41,461 nt of DNA, from contig JABDKD010000027.1 in NCBI GenBank assembly GCA_013003215.1, forward strand, positions 1 to 41,461, written 5' to 3'. The translations under genes were made by a program, and so were the position numbers. Below are positions 24,068 through 32,238 of this stretch, one piece after another. This stretch comes from Pyrinomonadaceae bacterium (lineage in GTDB: Bacteria > Acidobacteriota > Blastocatellia > Pyrinomonadales > Pyrinomonadaceae). Each line of letters begins with the position of its first letter. Within the stretch, counting starts at the first letter, position 1. The notes beneath the pieces are model-generated. The model was not told where the DNA came from. It did not search any database and worked only from the letters and a program-made list of their open reading frames with translations.

Positions 24068-24721
24068 ATGTGCGGACGATATACAGCGACTACAAACATT
24101 GAAGAACTCTCGGAGGTGATACCCGGAAAATTTCAGTATCCGCTCTTCACACCGAGTTATAACATCGCGCCTTCGCAAAAGGCACCGATCGTAACGTTTA
24201 CCGATGATGAATACCACGGTGAGCTGGCGAAGTGGGGTCTCGTGCCTCATTGGATGAAGAATCCAAAGAAGCCCTTTATCAATGCCAGGTCGGAGTCGAT
24301 TTTTGAGAAGCCCTCATTCAAATATTTGTACGCAAAAAATCGGTGTGTTGTGTTGGCTGACGGTTTTTATGAATGGTCAATGTTCGGAAATACTAAGAGG
24401 CCGGTTTACTTTTACCTGGAAAACCACAAGCCATTTGCTTTCGCCGGTTACTGGGAGCGGGACCGGGAAGAAAAGGATTTGCGCACATTTGTGATCATGA
24501 CTACTGAGGCGGCAGAGGATGTTTCGAATTTTCATCACCGGATGCCTGTAATGCTGAACAAACAGGGAGTTGAGGCATGGCTGCGAGGCGGAAGAAAAGA
24601 AGTATTAAGGCCTTTTGCAGAACCCATTAAACACCACATCGTTTCGAGGATTGTTAACAGCCCGGCAAACAATACGCCTGATTGCGTCTTGCCCGCCGAC
24701 GGAGAAGGCGCGGGGGCTTGA
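24068..24721 (+). CDS. yedK: SOS response-associated peptidase SRAP (YedK/HMCES family)
   Basis: Forms a covalent thiazolidine link with abasic sites in single-stranded DNA through Cys2, shielding them during replication. 217 aa. Cys2 directly after Met (MCGRYTATTN), Asn72 in INARSE, Glu102 in GFYEWS and His157 in HHRMPVML are the active-site residues; YNIAPSQ and WGLVPHWM are also typical. The start must be ATG at 24068, because Cys2 becomes the N-terminal residue after Met removal. The upstream region is a heptamer arm with only weak ribosome-binding sequence. Co-transcription with the SRPBCC gene 64 bp downstream is possible. Confidence 0.93.
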   Translation: MCGRYTATTNIEELSEVIPGKFQYPLFTPSYNIAPSQKAPIVTFTDDEYHGELAKWGLVPHWMKNPKKPFINARSESIFEKPSFKYLYAKNRCVVLADGFYEWSMFGNTKRPVYFYLENHKPFAFAGYWERDREEKDLRTFVIMTTEAAEDVSNFHHRMPVMLNKQGVEAWLRGGRKEVLRPFAEPIKHHIVSRIVNSPANNTPDCVLPADGEGAGA

Positions 24722-24785
24722 GGTTCAGCAGAGCACATCAATATCTGGAGAGGATCAACTGAGGCACTAATTCACGGGAGACACT

Positions 24786-25463
24786 ATGAAAAAGATACTG
24801 GTAGCGTTATTGGCAATAATTCTGTTGGCTGTTGCTACGATTGCGGTCGCTGCTTTTGTTACTCCAACAGATTTCCGGGTCGAAAGAGATATTGTGATCA
24901 ATAAACCAAGGGCTGAGGTCTTCGAATACACCAAGCACATCAAGAACCAGAATGATTGGGGTACGTGGATGAAGAAAGATCCAAAGACCGAACAAACTTA
25001 TTCTGGAACAGACGGAACCGAAGGCTTTACCGTCACCTGGAAAAGTGACCATCCTGATGTCGGTTCCGGCGAACATGAGATAATTAAGGTCACTGAAAAC
25101 GAAAGGGTTGATTCGAAACTCAGGTTTAAGGAGCCATTTGAATCGGAGGCGGATGCTTACATTGCCTTTGAGGACGCTGGAGAAAATCAAACCAAGGTGA
25201 AATGGGGATTTACCGGTTCAATGCCTCGTCCGTTTAACTTGATGACGCTCTTTATTGATATGGAGGAGGCGGTAGGAAAAGACTTTGAAGACGGACTCGC
25301 CAGTTTGAAGGACATCGTCGAAAAACAGAAATCACCTGAATCTGACGAAGATGGAGATTCTGATAAGGACGAAAACAAGAAGGTTGGAGATACACCCAAC
25401 GACCTAGAGAAGGTCAACGATTCGGACAAAAAGGACTCCACATCCGAAAGTAATGCTTCTTGA
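24786..25463 (+). CDS. SRPBCC-domain protein with N-terminal membrane anchor and acidic tail
   Basis: 225 aa. An N-terminal hydrophobic stretch (KKILVALLAIILLAVATIAVAAFV) anchors or exports it; residues about 30-175 are a polyketide-cyclase/START-like domain (VERDIVINKPRAEVFEYTKHIKNQNDWGTWM ... TKVKWGFTGSMPRPFNLMTLFIDMEEAVGKDFEDGLASLK); the last 45 residues are highly acidic and Ser/Lys-rich, probably disordered. The family binds hydrophobic ligands; the ligand here is unknown. Its stop codon directly abuts that of the opposing DUF1697 gene with no intergenic base. Confidence 0.85.
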   Translation: MKKILVALLAIILLAVATIAVAAFVTPTDFRVERDIVINKPRAEVFEYTKHIKNQNDWGTWMKKDPKTEQTYSGTDGTEGFTVTWKSDHPDVGSGEHEIIKVTENERVDSKLRFKEPFESEADAYIAFEDAGENQTKVKWGFTGSMPRPFNLMTLFIDMEEAVGKDFEDGLASLKDIVEKQKSPESDEDGDSDKDENKKVGDTPNDLEKVNDSDKKDSTSESNAS

Positions 25464-25991
25464 CTAATCGAGCATTTCGAAAAGTTTCCGGACGGTTCGC
25501 CAATTTCGGGCGGTTCCGCTAACACCCAGGATTTTTGCGACCTTATTGTAATCGATCCTGGAACCCGATATTCCGTTCGGCAAGTAAAAATAGACCACGT
25601 GTTTCCGGACTTCGAACAAGTCAGGTGCGTGGTCTAGTTTCTCTAACTCCCTGATGGCACGTCCTTCAGGTTCAGCATTAAGGAACATAAGGTGAGCGTG
25701 TTTGTGATCCTCCGTGCTATAGGGATAAGCATCGGCGATCTTCTTGAACGTATCTGCCTCTACCACCATGCAATCCGCTGTAAATCCCATGCGAGAGTTG
25801 ATTCCTTCATAGATCAACCGCGCGCAAGTTTCCTTGTCCAGGTTCGAACTGAAAACCAGGTTACCACTTTGAATATAGGATCTAACCTCATTCAGACCCG
25901 CATCTTCGCAAATCGACCGAAGTTCAGCCATTGGCAGTTTCTTGTGTCCGCCGACATTGATTCCCCTGATAAGTCCGATAAACTTTTGCAT
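25464..25991 (-). CDS. DUF1697 family protein
   Basis: 175 aa, beginning with FIGLIRGINVGGHKKLPMAELRSICEDAGLNEVRSYIQSGNLVFSS, the family's conserved N-terminal block, and ending with the DYNKVAKILGVSGTARNWRTVRKL motif. Function unknown; widespread in soil bacteria as a single-domain cytoplasmic protein. ATG at 25991 is 14 bp from the divergent DUF2277 gene, so the two share a very compact promoter region. Confidence 0.9.
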   Translation of the reverse strand: MQKFIGLIRGINVGGHKKLPMAELRSICEDAGLNEVRSYIQSGNLVFSSNLDKETCARLIYEGINSRMGFTADCMVVEADTFKKIADAYPYSTEDHKHAHLMFLNAEPEGRAIRELEKLDHAPDLFEVRKHVVYFYLPNGISGSRIDYNKVAKILGVSGTARNWRTVRKLFEMLD

Positions 25992-26005
25992 GATAGAGTC
26001 ATATT

Positions 26006-26281
26006 ATGTGCAGAAATATAAGGACATTGTACAACTACGAACCCCCGGCAACCCAGGAAGAGGTAGAAGCTGCAGCCCTGCAGTATGTAAGAAAGATCAG
26101 CGGATTTCAAAAGCCTTCAAAAGTGAATACCGCGGCGTTTGAAAATGCCGTCGAGAATATTTCGCGTGAAACGGCAAAACTTGTAGCAGTCTTGAAAACT
26201 TCTGCGCCTGCCAAGAACCGGGAGGTAGAATTGGCGAAGGCAAGGGAGCGGAACCGGTTGCGTTTCGGGAATAAGAATTAA
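26006..26281 (+). CDS. DUF2277 family protein
   Basis: 91 aa. MCRNIRTLYNYEPPATQEEVEAAALQYVRKISGFQKPS is the family signature, with a conserved Cys2 and a DNA-binding-looking helical fold; C-terminus REVELAKARERNRLRFG. Function unknown. Divergent from DUF1697 with 14 bp between starts, and the first of three small plus-strand genes. Confidence 0.92.
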   Translation: MCRNIRTLYNYEPPATQEEVEAAALQYVRKISGFQKPSKVNTAAFENAVENISRETAKLVAVLKTSAPAKNREVELAKARERNRLRFGNKN

Positions 26282-26292
26282 CAACGACACGA

Positions 26293-26706
26293 ATGAAAAG
26301 AGATCTCTTTAGTGTACTTAGTGCGATCGGGTTCGGATGGCTTCTGACAATTGTCGGAAGATTCATCGGGTTGATGCTCTCGCCGGTTCCCAAGGGTGCC
26401 AATCCCAACCTCCCCGGATATGAAAAGATTCTAGTCGATGCGATGCCTTTGCATGCCTGGGTTCCGGTTGTTCTGAGCTACCTCTTCGCGGCAATTGGAG
26501 GTGGCTATTTGATTGGGCGGTATGCAGAAACAGAGACCAGGGTATTTCCGTGTATTTTCTCCGCATTTATCCTCTTGTTATGGATATCTAAGGTCGTAAG
26601 AATACCGCATCCTGTTTGGGTGAACTTAATTGTCATTCTAAGCTTTGTTCCGTTAGCGATAATTAGCCAACGAAAGGCATTTTCTTATCGAAATGTCCGA
26701 AACTAA
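26293..26706 (+). CDS. Hypothetical membrane protein, four transmembrane segments
   Basis: 137 aa, not assigned to a family. Hydrophobic segments at about residues 8-28, 54-77, 85-103 and 108-125, with a Pro-rich loop after the first (LMLSPVPKGANPNLPGYEK). It lies 11 bp after the DUF2277 gene and 12 bp before the next small frame; no strong ribosome site is seen. Confidence 0.68.
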   Translation: MKRDLFSVLSAIGFGWLLTIVGRFIGLMLSPVPKGANPNLPGYEKILVDAMPLHAWVPVVLSYLFAAIGGGYLIGRYAETETRVFPCIFSAFILLLWISKVVRIPHPVWVNLIVILSFVPLAIISQRKAFSYRNVRN

Positions 26707-26787
26707 TAAAAAAGCGCTATGTGTTCACAGTGGTGTAACGTTGGTGGCGTTATTATTGAGATTACAAATGAACCGGGAGCAGTTTGT

Positions 26788-26931
26788 ATGGAGATAGCCG
26801 CGTACGGCGCAACCGTAATCTTTTTAATATGGATCTTGAATAGGTTTTGGGAAGTAAAAAAGGAAAATAAAAACCTGAAAGCCAAACTTGAGAACCAAGG
26901 TCGACAAATCAGGCATCTGATTAAACCTTAA
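26788..26931 (+). CDS. Small membrane-anchored coiled-coil protein
   Basis: 47 aa if started at the ATG at 26788, which has GGGAG eight bases upstream; the frame is open from an ATG at 26719. One transmembrane helix (AAYGATVIFLIWILNRFW) is followed by a basic coiled coil (EVKKENKNLKAKLENQGRQIRHL). Unknown function. Its end is 8 bp from the stop of the opposing small gene. Confidence 0.5.
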   Translation: MEIAAYGATVIFLIWILNRFWEVKKENKNLKAKLENQGRQIRHLIKP

Positions 26932-26939
26932 CGAAATCG

Positions 26940-27122
26940 TTATACGGTGACTAATTCACGTGTGCTCGTCTCAATGCGCCCTTCTTCTGTGATGAGCAGG
27001 TTAACGACGCGAATCTTAGCTTCGTTATTCAAATTGATTTTTCGAATGACCTCAAAAAAGTTCACCGCCGAATCGAGTTCATCCCCAAACTCGACTGCCT
27101 GACTGGGTGTAGATGTCTCCAT
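26940..27122 (-). CDS. Hypothetical small protein
   Basis: 60 aa from the ATG at 27122 (AAGGA seven bases upstream), or 77 aa from a TTG at 27173. Acidic N-terminal half, then IRKINLNNEAKIRVVNLLITEEGRIETSTRELVTV, which looks like a helix plus beta hairpin. No family recognised. Convergent with the small membrane gene. Confidence 0.45.
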   Translation of the reverse strand: METSTPSQAVEFGDELDSAVNFFEVIRKINLNNEAKIRVVNLLITEEGRIETSTRELVTV

Positions 27123-27232
27123 AATTAAGTCCTTGTATAGTTTCAGATTATTCAAGGAAACACTTTCCGTCAATATTTATTTCCGGGAATTAATACTTCT
27201 GTAACATCCCCGTAATGCTCCATTCTGACGAT

Positions 27233-27499
27233 TCAAAATTGAAACTCTCGCTGCGGGTTGCTGTGTAGCGTAACTTCAATCCAATCAATAAATTGCAGGA
27301 AAGCAGAATCTCGCTCTCGTGCAGAATCGAAGTTCTCTGAGCGTCCAACATTTTTGCCCATATATTTAACACGAAAGAAGTATTTGCCATTTTTGGTGCG
27401 CAGTTTCGAAATCTGATCATGAAAGGTGGGTTTACTAAGAACTGAGATGAGTTCCTGCGGCAAGTCGGAATCGATGAATCGTGAAAACGTATCAGGCAT
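27233..27499 (-). CDS. Hypothetical protein with a DUF1508 (YegP)-like segment
   Basis: 88 aa from ATG at 27499. The central LRTKNGKYFFRVKYMGKNVGRSENFDSARERDSAFLQFIDWIEV resembles the YegP-type repeat (NGKYxFxLKaxNgxvIxxSexYxs), in a divergent single copy. The competing minus-strand frame at 27190-27420 overlaps it and looks less protein-like. A second, two-repeat DUF1508 gene lies at 33687. Function of the family unknown. Confidence 0.55.
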   Translation of the reverse strand: MPDTFSRFIDSDLPQELISVLSKPTFHDQISKLRTKNGKYFFRVKYMGKNVGRSENFDSARERDSAFLQFIDWIEVTLHSNPQREFQF

Positions 27500-27608
27500 C
27501 AAAGCCGTAATGATACCTTATGCCGGTTGTAATCCCACATCGCGATAGTGCGATTCCGCGGGACCATCAACTGATATACAATTTGGGAAACCGGTAGGAG
27601 GAATCCGC

Positions 27609-28247
27609 ATGAATAAGATACTTGATGAGGTCGAGGCAAGAGTGATCGGATGTTTGATCGAGAAGGAAGCAACTACGCCGGATAACTATCCCTTGACGGT
27701 CAATTCGCTTATTAATGCGTGCAACCAGAAGACAAATCGATTCCCGGTTGTTGATTACAATGAAGAGACAGTTACGAATGCTCTGGATTCATTGCGGGAT
27801 AAAAATCTTGTCTATGTTTTTTTTGGCGGGTCGAGCCGCGTAGCAAAATACAAGCACCTTTTCCCCAAGATAATGGATTTAAGTTACCCCGAAGTAGCGC
27901 TGATGTGTGTTTTGATGCTTCGCGGGCCTCAAACGCCCGGTGAGATCAAATCGAGGACGGCACGACTCTACGGTTTCGGTGATATCAATCATGTAGATGA
28001 AACACTTCGTGCGCTGCAGAAACGTGAGGAGCCTCTCGTGGTTAACACCGGAAGACAACCGGGTCAGAAAGAGTCCCGTTATGCTCACTTGCTTTGCGGC
28101 GAGGTCGAGGTTACCGAACAAAAGGCACCCATTGTCCGTACCGTTTCTCGCGGTTCGGATGAGCTTTCCGAAAAGCTCGATAAGCTCCGAGCTGATTTTG
28201 ACCAATTGAAAGAAGAATTCGAGCAATTCAAGTCCCAGTTCGATTAA
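27609..28247 (+). CDS. yceH: YceH family protein (DUF480)
   Basis: 212 aa with two winged-helix domains: LDEVEARVIGCLIEKEATTPDNYPLTVNSLINACNQKTNRFPVV at the N-terminus is the family signature, and LMCVLMLRGPQTPGEIKSRTARLYGFGDI opens the second domain. The C-terminal 30 residues form a coiled coil (ELSEKLDKLRADFDQLKEEFEQFKSQFD). GGAGG precedes the ATG. Role unclear, likely DNA-binding. Followed 77 bp later by the YCII-ECF42 unit. Confidence 0.92.
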   Translation: MNKILDEVEARVIGCLIEKEATTPDNYPLTVNSLINACNQKTNRFPVVDYNEETVTNALDSLRDKNLVYVFFGGSSRVAKYKHLFPKIMDLSYPEVALMCVLMLRGPQTPGEIKSRTARLYGFGDINHVDETLRALQKREEPLVVNTGRQPGQKESRYAHLLCGEVEVTEQKAPIVRTVSRGSDELSEKLDKLRADFDQLKEEFEQFKSQFD

Positions 28248-28324
28248 TTGTCCAATTATGCTCTCTGCGTTCGTTTATCGAATAAGACCAGAGCGTCTAA
28301 TTCTAGAAAGGAGAAATTGAGTTT

Positions 28325-28675
28325 ATGCCGGGATATATGCTTTTACTGCACAGCCCTACTGATGAGAACGCCGGTCTGTCGGCTGAAGAAATCCAGAGCG
28401 TTATTGAAGACTACATGGCCTGGAGGGACACTATTGCTTCGGAAGACCGTTTGCTTGGAGGGGACAAATTGACTGACGAGGGCGGCAGACATCTTAGGAA
28501 TGAAAATGGGGCAATTCGTATCACGGATGGGCCCTATGCCGAGGTCAAGGAGGCCTTGGGTGGCTACTTCTCAATCAAAGCGGCAAACTACGAAGAAGCG
28601 GCCGCGATCACGAAAACCTGTCCGCACCTGAAATATGGTGGATGGATCGAACTTCGCCAGATTGACGAGCATTGA
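28325..28675 (+). CDS. YCII/DGPF family protein, partner of ECF42 sigma factor
   Basis: 116 aa YCII-related protein: MLLLHSPTDENAGLSAEEIQSVIEDYMAW and the ITDGPYAEVKEALGGYF block, a DGPF-type motif with Tyr in place of Phe. Such proteins are consistently encoded next to ECF42 sigma factors and are usually among their targets. The stop codon overlaps the ATG of the sigma gene by one base (TGATG), so they are co-translated. A GGAG lies 11 bases before the ATG. Confidence 0.9.
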   Translation: MPGYMLLLHSPTDENAGLSAEEIQSVIEDYMAWRDTIASEDRLLGGDKLTDEGGRHLRNENGAIRITDGPYAEVKEALGGYFSIKAANYEEAAAITKTCPHLKYGGWIELRQIDEH

Positions 28676-29931
28676 TGGAAATCAAAAACGATGTCAAGAA
28701 TTCGGTTGACCATCTGCTTCGACATAATTCGGGGCAGATGGTTGCTGTATTGACGCGTATATTTGGTTTTTGCCTTTTAGATCAGATCGAAGACGCCATC
28801 CAGGAGTCTTTGATCAAGGCCCTGAAAACGTGGTCGATAAAAGGAGTGCCTGAGAACCCGACAGCCTGGCTTATCCAGGTGGCAAAGAATCACCTATATG
28901 ACGAATTAAGACGAGAGAACAAATCTGTTTCGTTTGATGATGAGATTCGAGAAACGGAACGGGTGGCAGAGCTCGCGGAGAAAAGGGTCTATTTCGAAGA
29001 CGAGATATCAGAGGATCAACTTCGTCTTATATTCGCCTGTTGTCATCCTGCGATTCCAAAGGACAGCCAGGTCGCACTTACTCTCAAGACCGTCGGAGGA
29101 TTCAACAATCGCGAGATCGCTTCTGCGTTTTTGGCAAAAAAAACCGCGATCGACAAGATCCTCGTTCGAGCGAAGAAGAGATTAAAGGAAATCCGCGATC
29201 GGTTTGATATCCCGCCTCCGGATGTCCTTCCGTCAAGGTTGGATGCCGTACTGAAGGTTCTTTACCTGCTTTTCAACGAGGGATATATGGCCACCGAGGG
29301 TGAGGACCTGGTTCGCAAGGACTTGTGCTTTGAGGCAATCAGACTGACCAAGATCCTGGCGTCGCATCCGGTTACAAAGGTGCCACGGGTAAATGCTCTC
29401 GCTGCTCTTTTCCTGTTCCAGGCGTCACGTTTGGCCGCAAGATCACATGATGACGGAATACCCAGCCTTTTGTCAGAGCAGGATCGGAGTAAATGGGATC
29501 ACGGGATGATTGCGGAGGGCCTTACATACTTCAGAGCATCTGCCGAAGGTACAGAAATTTCGGAGTACCATCTGGAAGCGGAGATTGCCTGTGAGCACGC
29601 TGTCGCGAGGAGTTTCGAGTCTACAAACTGGAATCTGATTCTCGATTCGTATGAGCGTCTTCTCGCAATACGGCCATCTCCAATAGTTTCACTCAACCGT
29701 GCATTCGCACTTGGGAAAGTGCAGGGGCCCGAAGCCGCACTGGCGGAGCTCCGCGGCCTTTTGGATGCAGGCATGGAGGATTACTACCCTTTTCATCTTA
29801 CGGCCGCCGAGTTTTATGTGCAGACGGGGAGAAACAATCTAGCTGCGGAATCATATATGAAAGCGCTCAAGTTAACCGCTAACGAGTCGGTCAAAAAATT
29901 TGTTAAAAAGAAACTCGAACGGATAGTATAG
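28675..29931 (+). CDS. ECF42-type RNA polymerase sigma factor with C-terminal TPR-like domain
   Basis: 418 aa. Region 2 (DAIQESLIKALKTW ... ENPTAWLIQVAKNHLYDELRRENK) and region 4 (VGGFNNREIASAFLAKKTAIDKILVRAKKRLKEI) are followed by an unusually long C-terminal domain with TPR-like repeats (IVSLNRAFALGKVQGPEAALAELRGLL ... AAEFYVQTGRNNLAAESYMKALKL), the ECF42 architecture. ECF42 has no anti-sigma; the C-terminal extension is known to be needed for activity. ATG at 28675 overlaps the YCII stop; a TTG three bases upstream is ignored. Nine bases downstream begins an AraC regulator, suggesting a stress-response operon. Confidence 0.9.
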   Translation: MEIKNDVKNSVDHLLRHNSGQMVAVLTRIFGFCLLDQIEDAIQESLIKALKTWSIKGVPENPTAWLIQVAKNHLYDELRRENKSVSFDDEIRETERVAELAEKRVYFEDEISEDQLRLIFACCHPAIPKDSQVALTLKTVGGFNNREIASAFLAKKTAIDKILVRAKKRLKEIRDRFDIPPPDVLPSRLDAVLKVLYLLFNEGYMATEGEDLVRKDLCFEAIRLTKILASHPVTKVPRVNALAALFLFQASRLAARSHDDGIPSLLSEQDRSKWDHGMIAEGLTYFRASAEGTEISEYHLEAEIACEHAVARSFESTNWNLILDSYERLLAIRPSPIVSLNRAFALGKVQGPEAALAELRGLLDAGMEDYYPFHLTAAEFYVQTGRNNLAAESYMKALKLTANESVKKFVKKKLERIV

Positions 29932-29939
29932 GGACCTCA

Positions 29940-30743
29940 ATGAAATATCGAGAATTCGAACCATCACCTCCGGCTGACAAGTTAATCAAGTGTTACTGGA
30001 CACTTGAAAGCGGAGATGAGTTTCACGAAGAATTGGAGCCGATTGTTCCTGATGGGTGTCCCGAGATCGTGTTTAACCTCAGCGCTCCTTTTCGCCAACA
30101 AACCCATCGGGGGTTAGAGCTTCAACCGAAGTCGATTCTTGTTGGTCAGATGAAATCTGTAACGAACATAAGACCGTCAGGGAAAATAAGTCTCTTTGGC
30201 GTTCGCTTCAAGCCGGCAGGTATCGGTCCGTTCATAAAGGATGATGTAAGCACAACTACCGGATTCATCGAAGATCTTTCAGGTGTCTTCGGGCGAAAAG
30301 GTGAGCTGCTGGAAGAGAGATTACTCGAAGCGAAGAGCGTAATAGAAAGAATTGCAGTTTTCGAGAAAACATTCTCAATAGAGATTCTCCAGGGAGACGA
30401 TTCCAGCGCAACAGTTAGGGCTTTGGAAATGATAGGTTGTGATCCGTCAGGTGTCCGAATTGCTTCAGTTGCTTCGTGTCTCGGGATCAGTCAGAGGCAT
30501 CTTGAACGGAAGTTCAAGAGCGAGATTGGTCTTACTCCAAAGTATTTTGCTCGGATTGTCAGGATTCAAAACGTATTGTTGTCGCTAAATGATCAGAAAA
30601 CCGGAAACTGGGCTGATGTTTGTTACAGCCATGGGTTTAGTGATCAATCGCATTTGATTCGAGAATTCAGATCGATTGCCGGCTCTCCACCGCAGAAGTT
30701 GGTGGAACAGAACAGGTCGATGTCCGAATTGTTTACCGGATGA
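29940..30743 (+). CDS. AraC family transcriptional regulator (DUF6597-type N-terminus)
   Basis: 267 aa. The N-terminal domain (FEPSPPADKLIKCYWTLESGDEF ... IVPDGCPEIVFNLSAPF) is the DUF6597-type sensor; the C-terminal two-HTH AraC domain runs from about residue 160 (IASVASCLGISQRHLERKFKSEIGLTPKYFARIVRIQNVLLSL ... WADVCYSHGFSDQSHLIREFRSIAGSPPQKL). It starts 9 bp after the ECF42 gene. Its ligand and targets are unknown; the DUF6265 gene downstream is a natural candidate target. Confidence 0.9.
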   Translation: MKYREFEPSPPADKLIKCYWTLESGDEFHEELEPIVPDGCPEIVFNLSAPFRQQTHRGLELQPKSILVGQMKSVTNIRPSGKISLFGVRFKPAGIGPFIKDDVSTTTGFIEDLSGVFGRKGELLEERLLEAKSVIERIAVFEKTFSIEILQGDDSSATVRALEMIGCDPSGVRIASVASCLGISQRHLERKFKSEIGLTPKYFARIVRIQNVLLSLNDQKTGNWADVCYSHGFSDQSHLIREFRSIAGSPPQKLVEQNRSMSELFTG

Positions 30744-30814
30744 TGTCGAATTCGTACAATCACTTTGGATTTGAATTCCCTAAACTGCTTCAAAGAATGC
30801 AGTAAGGAGGAATT

Positions 30815-31285
30815 ATGAAGATAATGTTTGTACTTTTCGCATTGGTTTTGCTTGTTTATGGTTCGGTAGCAAATGTTCCTGACGACCCTAAGGTCGAAAA
30901 CCTATCCTGGATGGCGGGTTGTTGGGTCCAAAAGGGAAGAGGACCGGGGTCTTTTACAGCCGAGAACTGGACGAAGCCTATGGGGTTGATGTTAGGCACA
31001 AACAGGAGCGTAAAAGATTCCAAGGTCAGATCGTATGAATACCTTCGAATCGAGAGCCGTGCCGATGGAGTGTATTATGTAGCAAAACCTTCGTCCGCAG
31101 CGTCTGAAACATCTTTCAAGCTTAAGACGCTGAAGGACAAAAAGGTTGTTTTTGAGAATCTGGAGCACGACTTTCCGAAGAGGATCATTTATTCGCTCGC
31201 AAGCGAAAAAAACCTACAGGCACGAGCGGAAGATGACTCTAAAGGATTTAATCTCAGTTTCTTTCGTGTGGATTGTGATGACTAA
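30815..31285 (+). CDS. DUF6265 family exported protein
   Basis: 156 aa. N-terminal signal peptide (MKIMFVLFALVLLVYGSVA) then LSWMAGCWVQKGRGPGSFTAENWTKPMGLMLGTNRSVKDSKVRSYEYLRIES, the family's opening block with conserved WMAGCW, and a lipocalin-like beta pattern ending LEHDFPKRIIYSL. Probably periplasmic; function unknown. AAGGAGG is placed before the ATG. It sits between two AraC genes, 71 bp after the first and 22 bp before the second. Confidence 0.87.
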   Translation: MKIMFVLFALVLLVYGSVANVPDDPKVENLSWMAGCWVQKGRGPGSFTAENWTKPMGLMLGTNRSVKDSKVRSYEYLRIESRADGVYYVAKPSSAASETSFKLKTLKDKKVVFENLEHDFPKRIIYSLASEKNLQARAEDDSKGFNLSFFRVDCDD

Positions 31286-31307
31286 ACTTGGTTGACGCGC
31301 GCAATTT

Positions 31308-32132
31308 TTGATGAAATTTGAACACCATATTCCAACTGGGATACTCGGACGTTACGTGGAGTGTTTTTTTCACTTCGATCAACATGAGTCCGCGCATCTG
31401 ATCGAGCGGTTCTTGCCGGATGGCAATGTCGAGATCGTTTTTAACCTTCACGACGACCCGCAATTTATTTATGACAACGCAACGCTGACGGAGATTCAGA
31501 AGTGCGTGAACGTTTGGGCGAGCGGTGTACGGACGAGGCCAATTACGATACCTTCGGGCGCGGGCTCAAGAATGTTCGTGATCATTTTCAAAAAAGGAAT
31601 GGCGCATCCGTTCTTTCCTATTCCTATGAACGAATTAAAGGATAACGTGGTTCAGGCGGAGGTGCTTTGGAAAGACGAAATCACTCTTTTGCGCGAGAGA
31701 TTATTGGAGGCCGCTACTGCCGATGAACGATTTGTGGCCGCAGAGAAGTTTTTGTATGAGCTTCTCATACCTACAAATTCGCCGCGCACATTTGTGGAAT
31801 ACGGTGTTTCAAGGATTCTCAGCGATCCTACGCAAACAAGGCTAAGTCGTTTGACCGAAGAAGTCGGGTATTCGAAAAAACACTTCATTAATAAATTCAA
31901 ACAAGATGTAGGCGTTTCTCCCAAGGCGTATCTTCGTATCATGCGATTTCAGCGAGCCATAGAGGAGATCGAATCTCGCGATTATGATTGGGCTGAAATC
32001 GCGCTTGATTGCGGTTATTATGACCAGGCGCATTTCATCAACGACTTCCGAACCTTTTCCGGTTTTACGCCAGTTGAGTATGCCCGTCAAAAAAACGGCA
32101 ACCTCAATTATGTGCCGGTCGACAAAGGGTAA
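31308..32132 (+). CDS. AraC family transcriptional regulator, second copy
   Basis: 274 aa, same architecture as the regulator at 29940: sensor domain beginning MKFEHHIPTGILGRYVECFFHF with ERFLPDGNVEIVFNLHD, and C-terminal HTH pair (RLTEEVGYSKKHFINKFKQDVGVSPKAYLRIMRFQRAIEEI ... WAEIALDCGYYDQAHFINDFRTFSGFTPVEY). The two share sensor-domain motifs (F-LPDG/VPDG, EIVFNL), so they are paralogues of moderate divergence. Its TAA lies in an 18-bp repeat shared with the next gene. Confidence 0.9.
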   Translation: MMKFEHHIPTGILGRYVECFFHFDQHESAHLIERFLPDGNVEIVFNLHDDPQFIYDNATLTEIQKCVNVWASGVRTRPITIPSGAGSRMFVIIFKKGMAHPFFPIPMNELKDNVVQAEVLWKDEITLLRERLLEAATADERFVAAEKFLYELLIPTNSPRTFVEYGVSRILSDPTQTRLSRLTEEVGYSKKHFINKFKQDVGVSPKAYLRIMRFQRAIEEIESRDYDWAEIALDCGYYDQAHFINDFRTFSGFTPVEYARQKNGNLNYVPVDKG

Positions 32133-32145
32133 CTTTTTTCCAATA
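32128..32145 (+). repeat. 18-bp repeat spanning a stop codon, copy 1
   Basis: GGTAACTTTTTTCCAATA, identical to 33146-33163. In both copies TAA is the stop codon of the gene upstream (AraC here; propeller protein there). A U-tract without an obvious GC stem. Confidence 0.85.
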
Positions 32146-32238
32146 TCACAGGTCACGGAGTAGTTTATAGTCATGGTGTGAATCCGAACCCACTGATTCA
32201 AAAGATCTAACCCGGGTTGACGTTAGGAAACTACGATT

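Noticed and set aside
27190-27420. Minus-strand ORF of 76 aa overlapping the DUF1508-like gene
   Set aside because: Overlaps a frame with a recognisable repeat motif; no start context of its own.
30744-30749. TGTCGA as an ECF42 -35 upstream of the DUF6265 gene
   Set aside because: Exact hexamer but no CGAC/CGTC-type -10 at the required spacing; likely chance.
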